In this document: positions 9,054 to 17,957 of the stretch, piece by piece
Position numbering within the stretch: the first letter of the stretch is position 1
How the letters are laid out: every line of letters begins with the position of its first letter
From: Thermodesulfovibrionia bacterium
GTDB taxonomy: Bacteria > Nitrospirota > Thermodesulfovibrionia > UBA6902
Length of the DNA: 64,000 nt
NCBI GenBank assembly: GCA_947259645.1
Contig: CAMYND010000005.1
Location: forward strand, 48,712-112,711
Direction: 5' to 3'
Program-made: the position numbers and the translations under genes
The notes under the pieces: generated by a model
Told to the model about the DNA's origin: nothing
What the model saw: the letters and a program-made list of their open reading frames with translations, nothing else
Databases searched by the model: none

Positions 9054-9153
9054 CTGATACCTCCACTCTTAACTGTGTTAGTTTCCATGTGAAGCATTTT
9101 AGCGAGAAATGTGGTTATATGTTTTAATGTCATATTTTCTCTTCTTGCATTAT

Positions 9154-11064
9154 TCATGCGTTGAACATAATGGACTTTTGTCCTTTTTCCTTTATTGCTT
9201 CTGCCAGAAAGTTTAATTCAGCATCGCTTGCGTTGCGGGCAGAAGCGGGAAGGATCTGTATTGCATTGAATTTGCATGAATCCCAGCACGTTCTGCAATG
9301 CACACACCGGTCCTGCACAATCTGGTGAGGTTTTTTCTTCTCCCCGGCAACGGCGTTTGAAGGACATGCCCTGAGACAGGCGCCACATCCCTTACAAAGG
9401 TTTTCATCTATATGAAATGTGCAAAGGTCGCTGCATACGCCGGTTGGGCACCACTTGTTATGTATATGCATTTCATACTCATGCCTGAAATGCTTTATCG
9501 TTGAGAGTACAGGTGTCGGCGCTGACTGGCCGAGTCCGCATAAGGAAGCATCGATAATGTCCTGTGAAAGGTCTTCAAGTATCTCGATATCGCCTGCTTT
9601 TCCCTTTCCGTCGCATATATCGCTGAGCAGATCGTACATTATTTTTGTCCCAATCCTGCAGGGGGTGCATTTCCCGCACGATTCATCAGCAGTAAATTCG
9701 AGAAAGAACCTGGCAGTATTTACCATGCAGGTGCTGTCGTCCATGACCACCATGCCGCCGGAGCCTATAATGGCGCCACTCTCCTTGATATCTTCATAGG
9801 AAACGCGAACATCGAGAAATGCCTCGGGGATGCACCCACCCGAAGGCCCGCCGAGTTGAACTGCCTTGAACTTCCTTCCCTTCTGCTTTATCCCGCCGCC
9901 GATGTCATAGATAATTTTCCTGAGCGGTGTATCCATCGGGACTTCAACTAATCCTACGTTATGAATAGCTCCTGTCAGCGCAAAGACTTTTGTCCCTTTG
10001 CTTTTTTCAGTCCCATGCTTACTGTACCACTCTGCTCCGTTCAGAATAATCTGAGGGATGTTGGCAAGGGTCTCAACATTGTTCAGAATGGTCGGCTTGT
10101 CCCACAATCCTTTAACAGCAGAACGCCAGAGTTTTGGCCTCGGCATGCCCCGTTTTCCCTCTATTGACCGCATCAGGGCTGTGGCTTCACCGCACACAAA
10201 GGCCCCTGCGCCCTGGTATATCTCGAGGTTAAAATCAAACCCCTTGTCAAGAATGTTGGTTCCGAGCAGTCCGGCTTCATAGCACTGGTCTATAGCGGTT
10301 TGCAGGCGCTGAACAGCAAGGGGATATTCTGCGCGAACATATATATATCCCTGGTGCGACTTCGTGGCCAGACCGCAGATAATCATGCCTTCAATAATAG
10401 CGTGCGGGTCTGATTCCATAATTGCCCTGTCCATAAATGCTCCCGGGTCACCCTCATCACCATTGCAGATGACAAATTTCTGATCTGAATCGATCTTGAG
10501 GCCAAGCTCCCATTTTTTCCCCGTAGGAAAGCCTGCACCGCCTCTCCCCCTTAATCCTGAGTCCGATACCTCTTTTATTATTTCTTCGGGACTCATCATG
10601 GTAAGGGTTTTTGCAAGTGCCTGGTAGCCGTCTTTTGCTATATAGTCTTCGATTTTTTCCGGATTGATAAGCCCCTTGTTCCTCAACACCAGCAGGACCT
10701 GGTGTTTAAAGAAGGGAATATCATTTATATGTGGGATGACAGTCTTTTTCACCGGGTCTCTGTACATCAGTTTTTCGTAGGGCCTGCCTTTCAGGAAATG
10801 TTCTTCAACAAGTTCGGGAATGTCTTCTGCCCTGAGTTTCTGATAAAATATTGCTTCTGGATAGACAGCCATAACAGGCCCCTCCGCGCAGTACCCGTTG
10901 CAGCCTGTCTGTACGATCTCCATTTCATTATCAAGCCCCCTCTTTTTCAGTTCCTGCGCAAGGACGGCCGAGACTGTAGGAGTTCCGCAGGATGCACAGC
11001 CGGTGCCTGAACAGAGCATCAGGCTTCCGCGAGCTTTTTCCATAGTTGAGTGAACCTTTTCCAT
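9154..11064 (-). CDS. NuoF/HndC/HydB-like NAD(P)H-binding flavoprotein with N-terminal thioredoxin-like [2Fe-2S] domain and C-terminal 2x[4Fe-4S]
   Basis: CSGTGCASCGTP...QTGCNGYC; GLRGRGGAGFPTGKKWE; YQGAGAFVCGEATALMRSIEGKRG; ESCGKCTPCRIGT; CKGCGACLRACP and CVHCRTCWDSC. ATG at 11064 is preceded by GGAAGGAG. Confidence 0.92.
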   Translation of the reverse strand: MEKVHSTMEKARGSLMLCSGTGCASCGTPTVSAVLAQELKKRGLDNEMEIVQTGCNGYCAEGPVMAVYPEAIFYQKLRAEDIPELVEEHFLKGRPYEKLMYRDPVKKTVIPHINDIPFFKHQVLLVLRNKGLINPEKIEDYIAKDGYQALAKTLTMMSPEEIIKEVSDSGLRGRGGAGFPTGKKWELGLKIDSDQKFVICNGDEGDPGAFMDRAIMESDPHAIIEGMIICGLATKSHQGYIYVRAEYPLAVQRLQTAIDQCYEAGLLGTNILDKGFDFNLEIYQGAGAFVCGEATALMRSIEGKRGMPRPKLWRSAVKGLWDKPTILNNVETLANIPQIILNGAEWYSKHGTEKSKGTKVFALTGAIHNVGLVEVPMDTPLRKIIYDIGGGIKQKGRKFKAVQLGGPSGGCIPEAFLDVRVSYEDIKESGAIIGSGGMVVMDDSTCMVNTARFFLEFTADESCGKCTPCRIGTKIMYDLLSDICDGKGKAGDIEILEDLSQDIIDASLCGLGQSAPTPVLSTIKHFRHEYEMHIHNKWCPTGVCSDLCTFHIDENLCKGCGACLRACPSNAVAGEKKKPHQIVQDRCVHCRTCWDSCKFNAIQILPASARNASDAELNFLAEAIKEKGQKSIMFNA

Positions 11065-11161
11065 TCTGATTCTCCTTCCCGCCGCTCTGAACATTCAGTG
11101 CCGTTTTTTCATGGCTGATTGCTCACAGGGCATTCCGCTTCTTTATAATGAGTTAATTCAG

Positions 11162-11181
11162 CCGGCGGCCGGGGCCGCCGG
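11162..11181. repeat. GC-rich hairpin CCGGCGGC-cggg-GCCGCCGG
   Basis: Perfect 8-bp stem with a 4-nt loop between the REC-NuoE and NuoF genes. Confidence 0.8.
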
Positions 11182-11220
11182 TATGTTTACAGAGAGTCTG
11201 TTTTTTTCTGATTTCCAGCA

Positions 11221-11964
11221 TTAAGACTCCAGATGTCTCGATTTGATAAAACCGCTGACCTCATGAAATGCTTTCGTCCCTGTCATCCATTTCACGCTGT
11301 TCCATGCTCTTTCACATCCGCTTACATGGTGTGAAGTATGCTCAATCTCCGGTTCTGATCTGAAGCAGGAGTAAAAGGAAACAATGCTTCGTATTTCAGC
11401 GGGATGCATGTTCAGCCCGCAGGCGACACGTTTCTGTATCTCCGGCGGGATATAGCCGAATATCTCCTGGGTATGCATCAGTACCCGTATTGCACGGCTG
11501 GACATCTTCCCGTAGTGATTAATCACTTCATCCAGCTCTGCAAACATCTCTTCCTGGAACTTTTCTTCCTGGTCACTCTTTAAGGCATTCCTCCCGATCC
11601 ATGCTATTGCCTTGCCGGTGGCGTCTGTTAACATCTTCGGCTTGAGCGGTTTGCTCAGGTGGCTGACTACGCCGAGCTTCCTGGTCTCTTTAATTGTTTT
11701 CTTTAATGGATTCCCTGTCATCGCCACAATAGCAATACCCGGCCGGTACTGCCTCATCCACTGAATGAGAGTAATGCCGTCTATCCCTCGCAGTGAAAAT
11801 TCAGTGAAAACAAGGTCAAACATGTAATTCCTGATTTTGTGTATCGCCTCTTTTCCACTGAACACGCCTTCTACAAAATGGCCTTCCTGCTCCAGGGTTT
11901 TCCATGCGCTTTTAATAATTGCCGCGTCGTTGTCTACGACCAATATGTTGATGTGATCTTTCAT
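11221..11964 (-). CDS. Response-regulator receiver domain fused to NuoE (24 kDa subunit) N-terminal helical domain
   Basis: INILVVDNDAAII...LVAMTG/LSKPLKP receiver motifs, then AELDEVINHYGKMSSRAIRVLMHTQEIFGYIPPEIQKRVACGLNMHPAEIRSIVSFYSCFRSEP, typical of the NuoE N-terminus; the 2Fe-2S Cys set is missing. Confidence 0.8.
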   Translation of the reverse strand: MKDHINILVVDNDAAIIKSAWKTLEQEGHFVEGVFSGKEAIHKIRNYMFDLVFTEFSLRGIDGITLIQWMRQYRPGIAIVAMTGNPLKKTIKETRKLGVVSHLSKPLKPKMLTDATGKAIAWIGRNALKSDQEEKFQEEMFAELDEVINHYGKMSSRAIRVLMHTQEIFGYIPPEIQKRVACGLNMHPAEIRSIVSFYSCFRSEPEIEHTSHHVSGCERAWNSVKWMTGTKAFHEVSGFIKSRHLES

Positions 11965-12113
11965 TGTGTCCCTCCTTTCTGGTTATAAATGTTCATTCCT
12001 TCAGTCTCTTTATAATTCCTGAGGGTTACCTTCTTAATTGCATTGTGGGATATATGCCGGGCCGTGTAAATCGATAGGAAATTGAAGGTTTTTTGGTATA
12101 AATTTCTTATGAT

Positions 12114-12129
12114 TGATTAGGTGTTTTTG
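12114..12129. promoter_or_regulatory. Operator-like repeat copy 1: TGATTAGGTGTTTTTG
   Basis: Repeated at 12176-12191 and (TGACTAGGTGTTTTTC) at 13050-13065. Confidence 0.6.
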
Positions 12130-12175
12130 TACTAAAGGGGATTTTGAAATGAGGTTTGGAGAGATTGCTGATGCT

Positions 12176-12191
12176 TGATTAGGTGTTTTTG
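12176..12191. promoter_or_regulatory. Operator-like repeat copy 2: TGATTAGGTGTTTTTG(CCTATGCGGGAC)
   Basis: Identical 16-mer to copy 1; imperfect dyad TAGG-N8-CCTA. Confidence 0.6.
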
Positions 12192-12263
12192 CCTATGCGG
12201 GACATTGCAGGGGCATCCACAGTAGTGTGCCCCTGGAGTGCTGACATGATTTCAGGTATGTCA

Positions 12264-12932
12264 TTAATAAATAGATTTAACGGCATGCATGAGGACATCA
12301 TGTGTGCCCTTTAACTGCAGCTTGATTTTTATGTGCTCTATATAGGTTTCAATGGTCTTGACACTGAGGTTGAGCTGCTCTGCTATTTTGTGTTTTTTTA
12401 GTCCCTGACCGATCAGTTGATACACTTCCAGTTCCCGGTTACTGAGGGGTTTTGTGGACGAATCGAAGGTTTCAAACTTGTTATTAACGAATTTATTGAG
12501 AAGGGTTACATTTAATCTGTCGCTCACGTATATCTCTCCACTGAGAACTTTTCTTATTGCTGCCAGCAGCTCTTTTGATGATTCCTGCTTCATGATATAG
12601 CCCTTTGCCCCTGATCTGAGGCATCGCTCTGCATATTCAGACTCATCATGCATGGAAAGAACCAGAATCATCAAAGCGGGATGAGAATACATCAGATTTT
12701 CGGTAAGCCTGATGCCGCTGCCGTCTCCAAGGCTGATATCGACTATTGCAATATCAGGTTTCGCATCTTCAATCGCCTGAGAAGCAGTGGAAACATTGTC
12801 CGCCTCTCCGCATACGACAAGGTCTTCTTCACTATTAATGAGATGTGCCAGTCCTTCCCGTACAATACAATGGTCTTCAACGATAAAAACTCTGTTCTTT
12901 TTAGTTTTGGTTCCGCTTTTTGAAGCCTTCAT
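12264..12932 (-). CDS. NarL/FixJ-family response regulator
   Basis: VFIVEDHCIVREGLAHLI...PDIAIVDISLGDGSG...LSNRELEVYQLIGQGLKKHKIAEQLNLSVKTIETYIEHIKIKL. Confidence 0.92.
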   Translation of the reverse strand: MKASKSGTKTKKNRVFIVEDHCIVREGLAHLINSEEDLVVCGEADNVSTASQAIEDAKPDIAIVDISLGDGSGIRLTENLMYSHPALMILVLSMHDESEYAERCLRSGAKGYIMKQESSKELLAAIRKVLSGEIYVSDRLNVTLLNKFVNNKFETFDSSTKPLSNRELEVYQLIGQGLKKHKIAEQLNLSVKTIETYIEHIKIKLQLKGTHDVLMHAVKSIY

Positions 12933-13049
12933 GATCTATCCTCCGAAAAACCCGGTCCAGGTTGCCCTTCTTTACTAGTTTAGGTCAAACAGGTTGCCCT
13001 GTAAATCAACAATTTGCTAACGGTTTTATCTAAAGAAATTTCTTAGCTT

Positions 13050-13080
13050 TGACTAGGTGTTTTTCCCTATAGCGCGGACT
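13050..13080. promoter_or_regulatory. Operator-like repeat copy 3: TGACTAGGTGTTTTTCCCTATAGCGCGGACT
   Basis: Matches copies 1/2; located upstream of the NarL-type regulator start. Confidence 0.6.
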
Positions 13081-13113
13081 GTGCGGGTTTACATGGCAAT
13101 TTTCTCCTTTGTT

Positions 13114-14970
13114 TTACGTGTTGTGCAGCGGAGTATGAATTTCATTAATATTCCTGGTTCCGCTGTCTTTCTCATCAGAAAAGACACATTCTACGATTGT
13201 CCCTGCGGTCTCATGGGGACGGATATCAATTGATGCATTTATCAGATCTGCCCGATATTTCATGATTTCAAGGCCCATACCGCTTGTCTGATTCAGCATG
13301 GAAAAACCCATGCCGTCATCTCTTACTGTTATGGTAATTATGTTTTCTTTCTTGCTGAGACGAATTTCGATCTTTTCGGGATGGGCATGACGGGCAGCAT
13401 TCGTAATGGCCTCTTGGACAATGCGGTAGATGTGTATCAATGCAGCCTTATTATTTAACTGAACAAATCTGCTGCACTGCAGGTCACAGGGTATCCCAAA
13501 GAGTTTTTCCGAATTAGACGCAAGTTTTACTATAGCTGTGGCCAGACTGTACTCATCTTCCTCAAACAAAGGAGCAAGGCCCAGTGAAAGGGACTTGACC
13601 TGAGTTTTTGACATCTCTATAAGGTATGAAATTCTCGCCGCATCTTCAGCCTCGGGAATTGATTTTTTCCGCAGACTGTTTTCCAGTCCCTTGCTCTTGA
13701 AGGATATGCCGGTAAGCTGCTGTCCCAGGTTGTCATGAAGGTCATGTCCAATACGCCGCCGTTCATGCTCCTCAATTTCAAGAATCGTTTTCTCAAGATG
13801 TTTGCGTTTGACTATCTCTTTATTCAACTCATCCCGGGACGCTGTAGTAATTTTTAGTTTTTCTATCATAAGGTCAAATGTCCTGGAGAGTTTGCCAATT
13901 TCATCTTGTGCAACAGTACCGACCTTATGGTCCAGGTCGCCGCTTCCTATTATTTCGCTTCCTCTATGCAATTTATTAATTGGATCTGAAATTGCTCGTG
14001 ATACAAAAAATGTATTTATTATCACTCCGAACAACGTCATAATTACAATGATTAGCATCCACTTTCTGAGTTTATAAATGGGGGAATAGGCTTCACTAAG
14101 GTCCTGCTTTGCTACAATTCCCCAGCCAGTAAGGGGAATATTCGTATAGGCGGCCAATGCCTTTTCCCCTCTGTAATCCCCCGTCTCGATGATTCCTGTT
14201 TTCCCAAGAGCTGCATCTACAGCCGGCTGTGACGTAATTTTCCGCATATGTGGTGTCTTTTCATACCACATCAAATCATTCAATGTTATGACATTTTTGT
14301 TCACCATAAATACCTCACCAGTCTTCCCGAATCCTGTCAGATTAAACACCACCTTACGCAGAGTTGCCTCAAGGTCAATGTTGGCAACGAGAATGCCGGT
14401 AATGTTGCTACTGTCAGCTGAGTTGAAAAGAGGCATGGACAGGGTCACGCCGGGCTTGTTTAACTTGTTGGAATAATTGGTATCTGAAATGGATACCCCT
14501 CCAGCCTGTAATTTCTCAGTGAGATGAATGTCTGTAGAACTGTTTTGACCTTCACTTCTTTTATCTGTGGAGACGATGATGGTTTTAGTAGATAAGCTGA
14601 CAATATGGATTTCATGGACGTCATCATATTTTTCAAGATATTTATTGAGAATGTCCCGGACATTTGAAACGGTTGTTGTACCTGCCGGGCTGCGGCCTAA
14701 TTTGTTAAGGGATATTTTATCCAGCATACCGATCTCTTTACTGCCGGCGATGGTGCGGATATCCGTTATTCTTTCATCAAGCCAATGATTTACTTCAATT
14801 ACCTTTTGATCCCTGACAGCCTCAATTTTATTAAACATTGACTGCTTTATGGAATTTACCATATGAATGTAAATTGCGATATTGACCATAATAAGAGGAA
14901 GCATAGCCATAATGAAAAACCAGAAGGTAAGGCGTGCTCTTATACTCTTAAATTGGAACCTTTTTCCCAC
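13114..14970 (-). CDS. Membrane sensor histidine kinase (Cache-like extracytoplasmic sensor, HAMP, HisKA_3, HATPase)
   Basis: N-terminal TM, periplasmic domain, second TM, HAMP-like segment, EHERRRIGHDLHDNLGQQLTGISFK, AITNAARHAHPEKIEI, DDGMGF. Confidence 0.9.
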   Translation of the reverse strand: MGKRFQFKSIRARLTFWFFIMAMLPLIMVNIAIYIHMVNSIKQSMFNKIEAVRDQKVIEVNHWLDERITDIRTIAGSKEIGMLDKISLNKLGRSPAGTTTVSNVRDILNKYLEKYDDVHEIHIVSLSTKTIIVSTDKRSEGQNSSTDIHLTEKLQAGGVSISDTNYSNKLNKPGVTLSMPLFNSADSSNITGILVANIDLEATLRKVVFNLTGFGKTGEVFMVNKNVITLNDLMWYEKTPHMRKITSQPAVDAALGKTGIIETGDYRGEKALAAYTNIPLTGWGIVAKQDLSEAYSPIYKLRKWMLIIVIMTLFGVIINTFFVSRAISDPINKLHRGSEIIGSGDLDHKVGTVAQDEIGKLSRTFDLMIEKLKITTASRDELNKEIVKRKHLEKTILEIEEHERRRIGHDLHDNLGQQLTGISFKSKGLENSLRKKSIPEAEDAARISYLIEMSKTQVKSLSLGLAPLFEEDEYSLATAIVKLASNSEKLFGIPCDLQCSRFVQLNNKAALIHIYRIVQEAITNAARHAHPEKIEIRLSKKENIITITVRDDGMGFSMLNQTSGMGLEIMKYRADLINASIDIRPHETAGTIVECVFSDEKDSGTRNINEIHTPLHNT

Positions 14971-15320
14971 AGGTGTCTCCTGTTAATTTCTCCCCTGCAG
15001 CTCCTTTGGTTCATCGAAAAGTATTTCAACAAAATTAGTTGCCTGCCAAAAAAAAATCAACCTAAAGTCCAATACTTCGGCATCCCGGCTTAGCTAAGAC
15101 GACCAGCTTCTGTCCCCTTCACTGCAAAGGGCTTAGCTTTATTGAAATTTCAGTTCTATAATTAATATGTAACACCAAGTGCGTTAACTATCAATTAAAA
15201 TTAGTTAATAATCATATAAATTATTGGCTGGAAGTTTTTTCATGAATTGATTGTGTGTGATAAGGGGTCAGCGACAGGGAAGGCAAGGCATTTACTTTGC
15301 CATGGCTTCAGCCCTGTTAA

Positions 15321-16778
15321 TCATGCTTTCGTAGGTACTTTCAGGACCTGCCCTTTCTTGAGCATGTTCGGGTCTTTAATCTCGTTTGCTTTAATGATGG
15401 CTTTAACAGAAGAGTTATATAACTTAGCAATTTTCCACAAATTTTGGCCCATTTTTACACGATGAAGTTTTGTGATATCGATAGTGCTTCTTTTTTCCGC
15501 TGCAGCAATCAGGGCATATTCATCAGTGAGTTTGTCTTTCATACCTGCAGGGACTCTTAAGGGGTAGTGTTTTGGCAGAAATTTGTGTGATTTCAGCAGG
15601 GATTTATTTAATTCAGGGTTCAGCCTGGTTATAGCCTTTTTATCTAAAGAACAATACTTGAGAAGGGTCTTCATTTTGACGTAATCATTCAGAATAAACT
15701 CATCATATTCATCGGGAGACGCAAATGCTATGTCACCGTAATACTGCTTGTAGTTTTCTGTCACCTCGAGAGCAGCCAGGAATTCAGCATAAAAATTTCT
15801 GGATGAAAAACCGAAAGAGCGGCTCTTGTATTTCTTGATGATTGTCTCAATGTTCCTGCTTTTTGTCTTCAGTACCGCAGTTTTTATCCCATATGCTCCA
15901 TGGTTATAGGCGGTGATAGCAAGAGGCCAGGACTCCAGTTGCCGGAAGTATGATGAAAGCAGTTTGGCAGCAGCTTCCGTTGATTTAAGGGGATCCTTTC
16001 TTTCGTCTACATACCGGTCAATCTTCAAATAATGTTTCCCTGTCGAAGGCGTGAGCTGCCAGATGCCGGCAGCGCCGACCCTCGAGTATGCATTTACATT
16101 AAAGGAAGACTCTATAAATGGTATGCGGGTTAATTCCACGGGGAGTTCATACTGAGCGAAAATACTTTCCATCTCTTTTACATAGCGGGGTGCGTTCACC
16201 AAAGCCCATTGAAAGCTGTCTCTCATGCCATGCTGGACCCTGAAGTTTCTAGTAGCCCTGGTAAAGCTGTAGTTTCCGGGAATCGCCTTGACCATGCGAA
16301 AAACCGCTTCTTCCTCTTCGCTCAATGCAGGCATGTTCTTCGGGTTGAGCTTGCTGAGTTTGCGCAAGATACGTTTATATTTATTAAATGCTGTACGAAT
16401 TACTTTTCTCCGGGCCCTCTTGGAATGCCGTTGCTGTTTTGTCAGGTCTATTACTGTGTAAATGATACCCATATGCATACGATCATGAATAACCGCCTGT
16501 CCGGTCGTGTACTCAGTGAAGATCTTTTTCCAGAACTCTACCTGAGGTCTGAGCTCCTCTGGATAGTCAAAATGGGTCGGGTTTTCAGGGCGGGCAAAAA
16601 GCGGGTCAGGATCTGCGGGGGATTGCGATAACTGTGTATCTTTATCGCCGGGATTGCTGTCAGTGCCGGATAGCTGATCATTGCCCTGAACAGACAGGAA
16701 GAAAAGAGCCCCTGCAAGAAAAAAAAGAAAAAGCAGGAGATACCCGTTTCTTTTTGTTAAATAAATATTATTTACCAT
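15321..16778 (-). CDS. Lytic transglycosylase with C-terminal LysM (MltD-like)
   Basis: PFIESSFNVNAYSRVGAAGIWQLTPSTGKHYLK, ITAYNHGAYGI, LHRVKMGQNLWKIAKLYNSSVKAIIKANEIKDPNMLKKGQVLKVP. Confidence 0.9.
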   Translation of the reverse strand: MVNNIYLTKRNGYLLLFLFFLAGALFFLSVQGNDQLSGTDSNPGDKDTQLSQSPADPDPLFARPENPTHFDYPEELRPQVEFWKKIFTEYTTGQAVIHDRMHMGIIYTVIDLTKQQRHSKRARRKVIRTAFNKYKRILRKLSKLNPKNMPALSEEEEAVFRMVKAIPGNYSFTRATRNFRVQHGMRDSFQWALVNAPRYVKEMESIFAQYELPVELTRIPFIESSFNVNAYSRVGAAGIWQLTPSTGKHYLKIDRYVDERKDPLKSTEAAAKLLSSYFRQLESWPLAITAYNHGAYGIKTAVLKTKSRNIETIIKKYKSRSFGFSSRNFYAEFLAALEVTENYKQYYGDIAFASPDEYDEFILNDYVKMKTLLKYCSLDKKAITRLNPELNKSLLKSHKFLPKHYPLRVPAGMKDKLTDEYALIAAAEKRSTIDITKLHRVKMGQNLWKIAKLYNSSVKAIIKANEIKDPNMLKKGQVLKVPTKA

Positions 16779-17130
16779 AATGATTTACGTTTCCTAAGCA
16801 CTGCATCTCTGATGCTCATAAACGTCCGGCCCTTGTTCTAAGATATTCGCAATGCAGTTGAAATTCTGTAATGCGCATCACAGCTATCTTCAGAAGTACG
16901 TGCCTGTTAATCTCAGTTCCGTATTTTACCTCATTCAGTAAAATTCTTTCTGACACTGCTCAAAATCGGATGGAAAGGCCCGATATTACGTTTGACGGAC
17001 TCTCTTTTTTGGCTGGTTGACAACCCTGCCTGGCTTGATACAACATATAAAGCTATCCTGATATTCAGGATATATTTAAAATTATCAACAAGATTTATTC
17101 TATAGTTTTAAGAGAAGAAAGTGAGGAACT

Positions 17131-17757
17131 ATGTCATTTAAAAAGATAATTTTCGCGATTTTTTTCATTGTCCTGCTCTTTATGGCCGGTCTGTTTTTTG
17201 CTGTACCTCAGCTTGCAGCCCAGACCCGAGACATCCTGATCGGGATATATGCTGCAGCCGGTCTTGTGCTCTGGGGGATACTCTCCCTTACTGTTTACGG
17301 GTTGGGTAAAAGCGCAGTAAAGAAGGTCACCGGGCCGAAAGAGAAGAGAGCTGCTCCGGCAAAGAAAACAGCCCCGTTTGATGAGAATGCGGTGCAGGTG
17401 TTCTCAATTTTACAGAGACGAGGACGGCTTATCGATTTTCTTAAAGAAGATATAGGTGTCTACGAGGACAGCCAGATCGGCGCTGCTGTAAGAAATATTC
17501 ATAAGGGGTGCAAAGAGGCTGTTGAAGAGTATGTGAAGATCGAGCCGGTCATGAGAGAAGCAGAGGGGGATGAGGTAACTGTTAAAGAGGGGTTTGATCC
17601 CTCAGGGATCCGTCTGACAGGAAATGTTAAGGGGAAACCGCCTTTTAAGGGTATTTTGAGACACTGCGGATGGCGTGTGTTAACCACAGATTTTCCACCC
17701 CTGCCGAAAAAACAGGACTTACGGGTACTGGAACCTGCGGAAGTGGAGATGGAATAA
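17131..17757 (+). CDS. DUF2760 family membrane-anchored protein
   Basis: Two TM helices then VQVFSILQRRGRLIDFLKEDIGVYEDSQIGAAVRNIHKGCKEAVEEYVKIEPV...LRHCGWRV. Confidence 0.75.
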   Translation: MSFKKIIFAIFFIVLLFMAGLFFAVPQLAAQTRDILIGIYAAAGLVLWGILSLTVYGLGKSAVKKVTGPKEKRAAPAKKTAPFDENAVQVFSILQRRGRLIDFLKEDIGVYEDSQIGAAVRNIHKGCKEAVEEYVKIEPVMREAEGDEVTVKEGFDPSGIRLTGNVKGKPPFKGILRHCGWRVLTTDFPPLPKKQDLRVLEPAEVEME

Positions 17758-17762
17758 GTGGA

Positions 17763-17786
17763 CCGCTTTCCATTCCACGAAAGCGG
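17763..17786. repeat. Hairpin CCGCTTTC-N8-GAAAGCGG downstream of DUF2760 gene
   Basis: Perfect 8-bp inverted repeat, no T-tract. Confidence 0.7.
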
Positions 17787-17957
17787 TAATGTCAAATAAA
17801 AAATCTCAACTATCAAATGAAATCCAAAAAATAAAATCTGAGTACTTTGCTATTCTCTTTTTTGACATTGATTTGATGGTTGGATTTAGAAATATGGAAT
17901 TAATCAATAACCATTTAATCGTCATCCTAATAAAATTTAGAGAGGTTATGCGCATAC

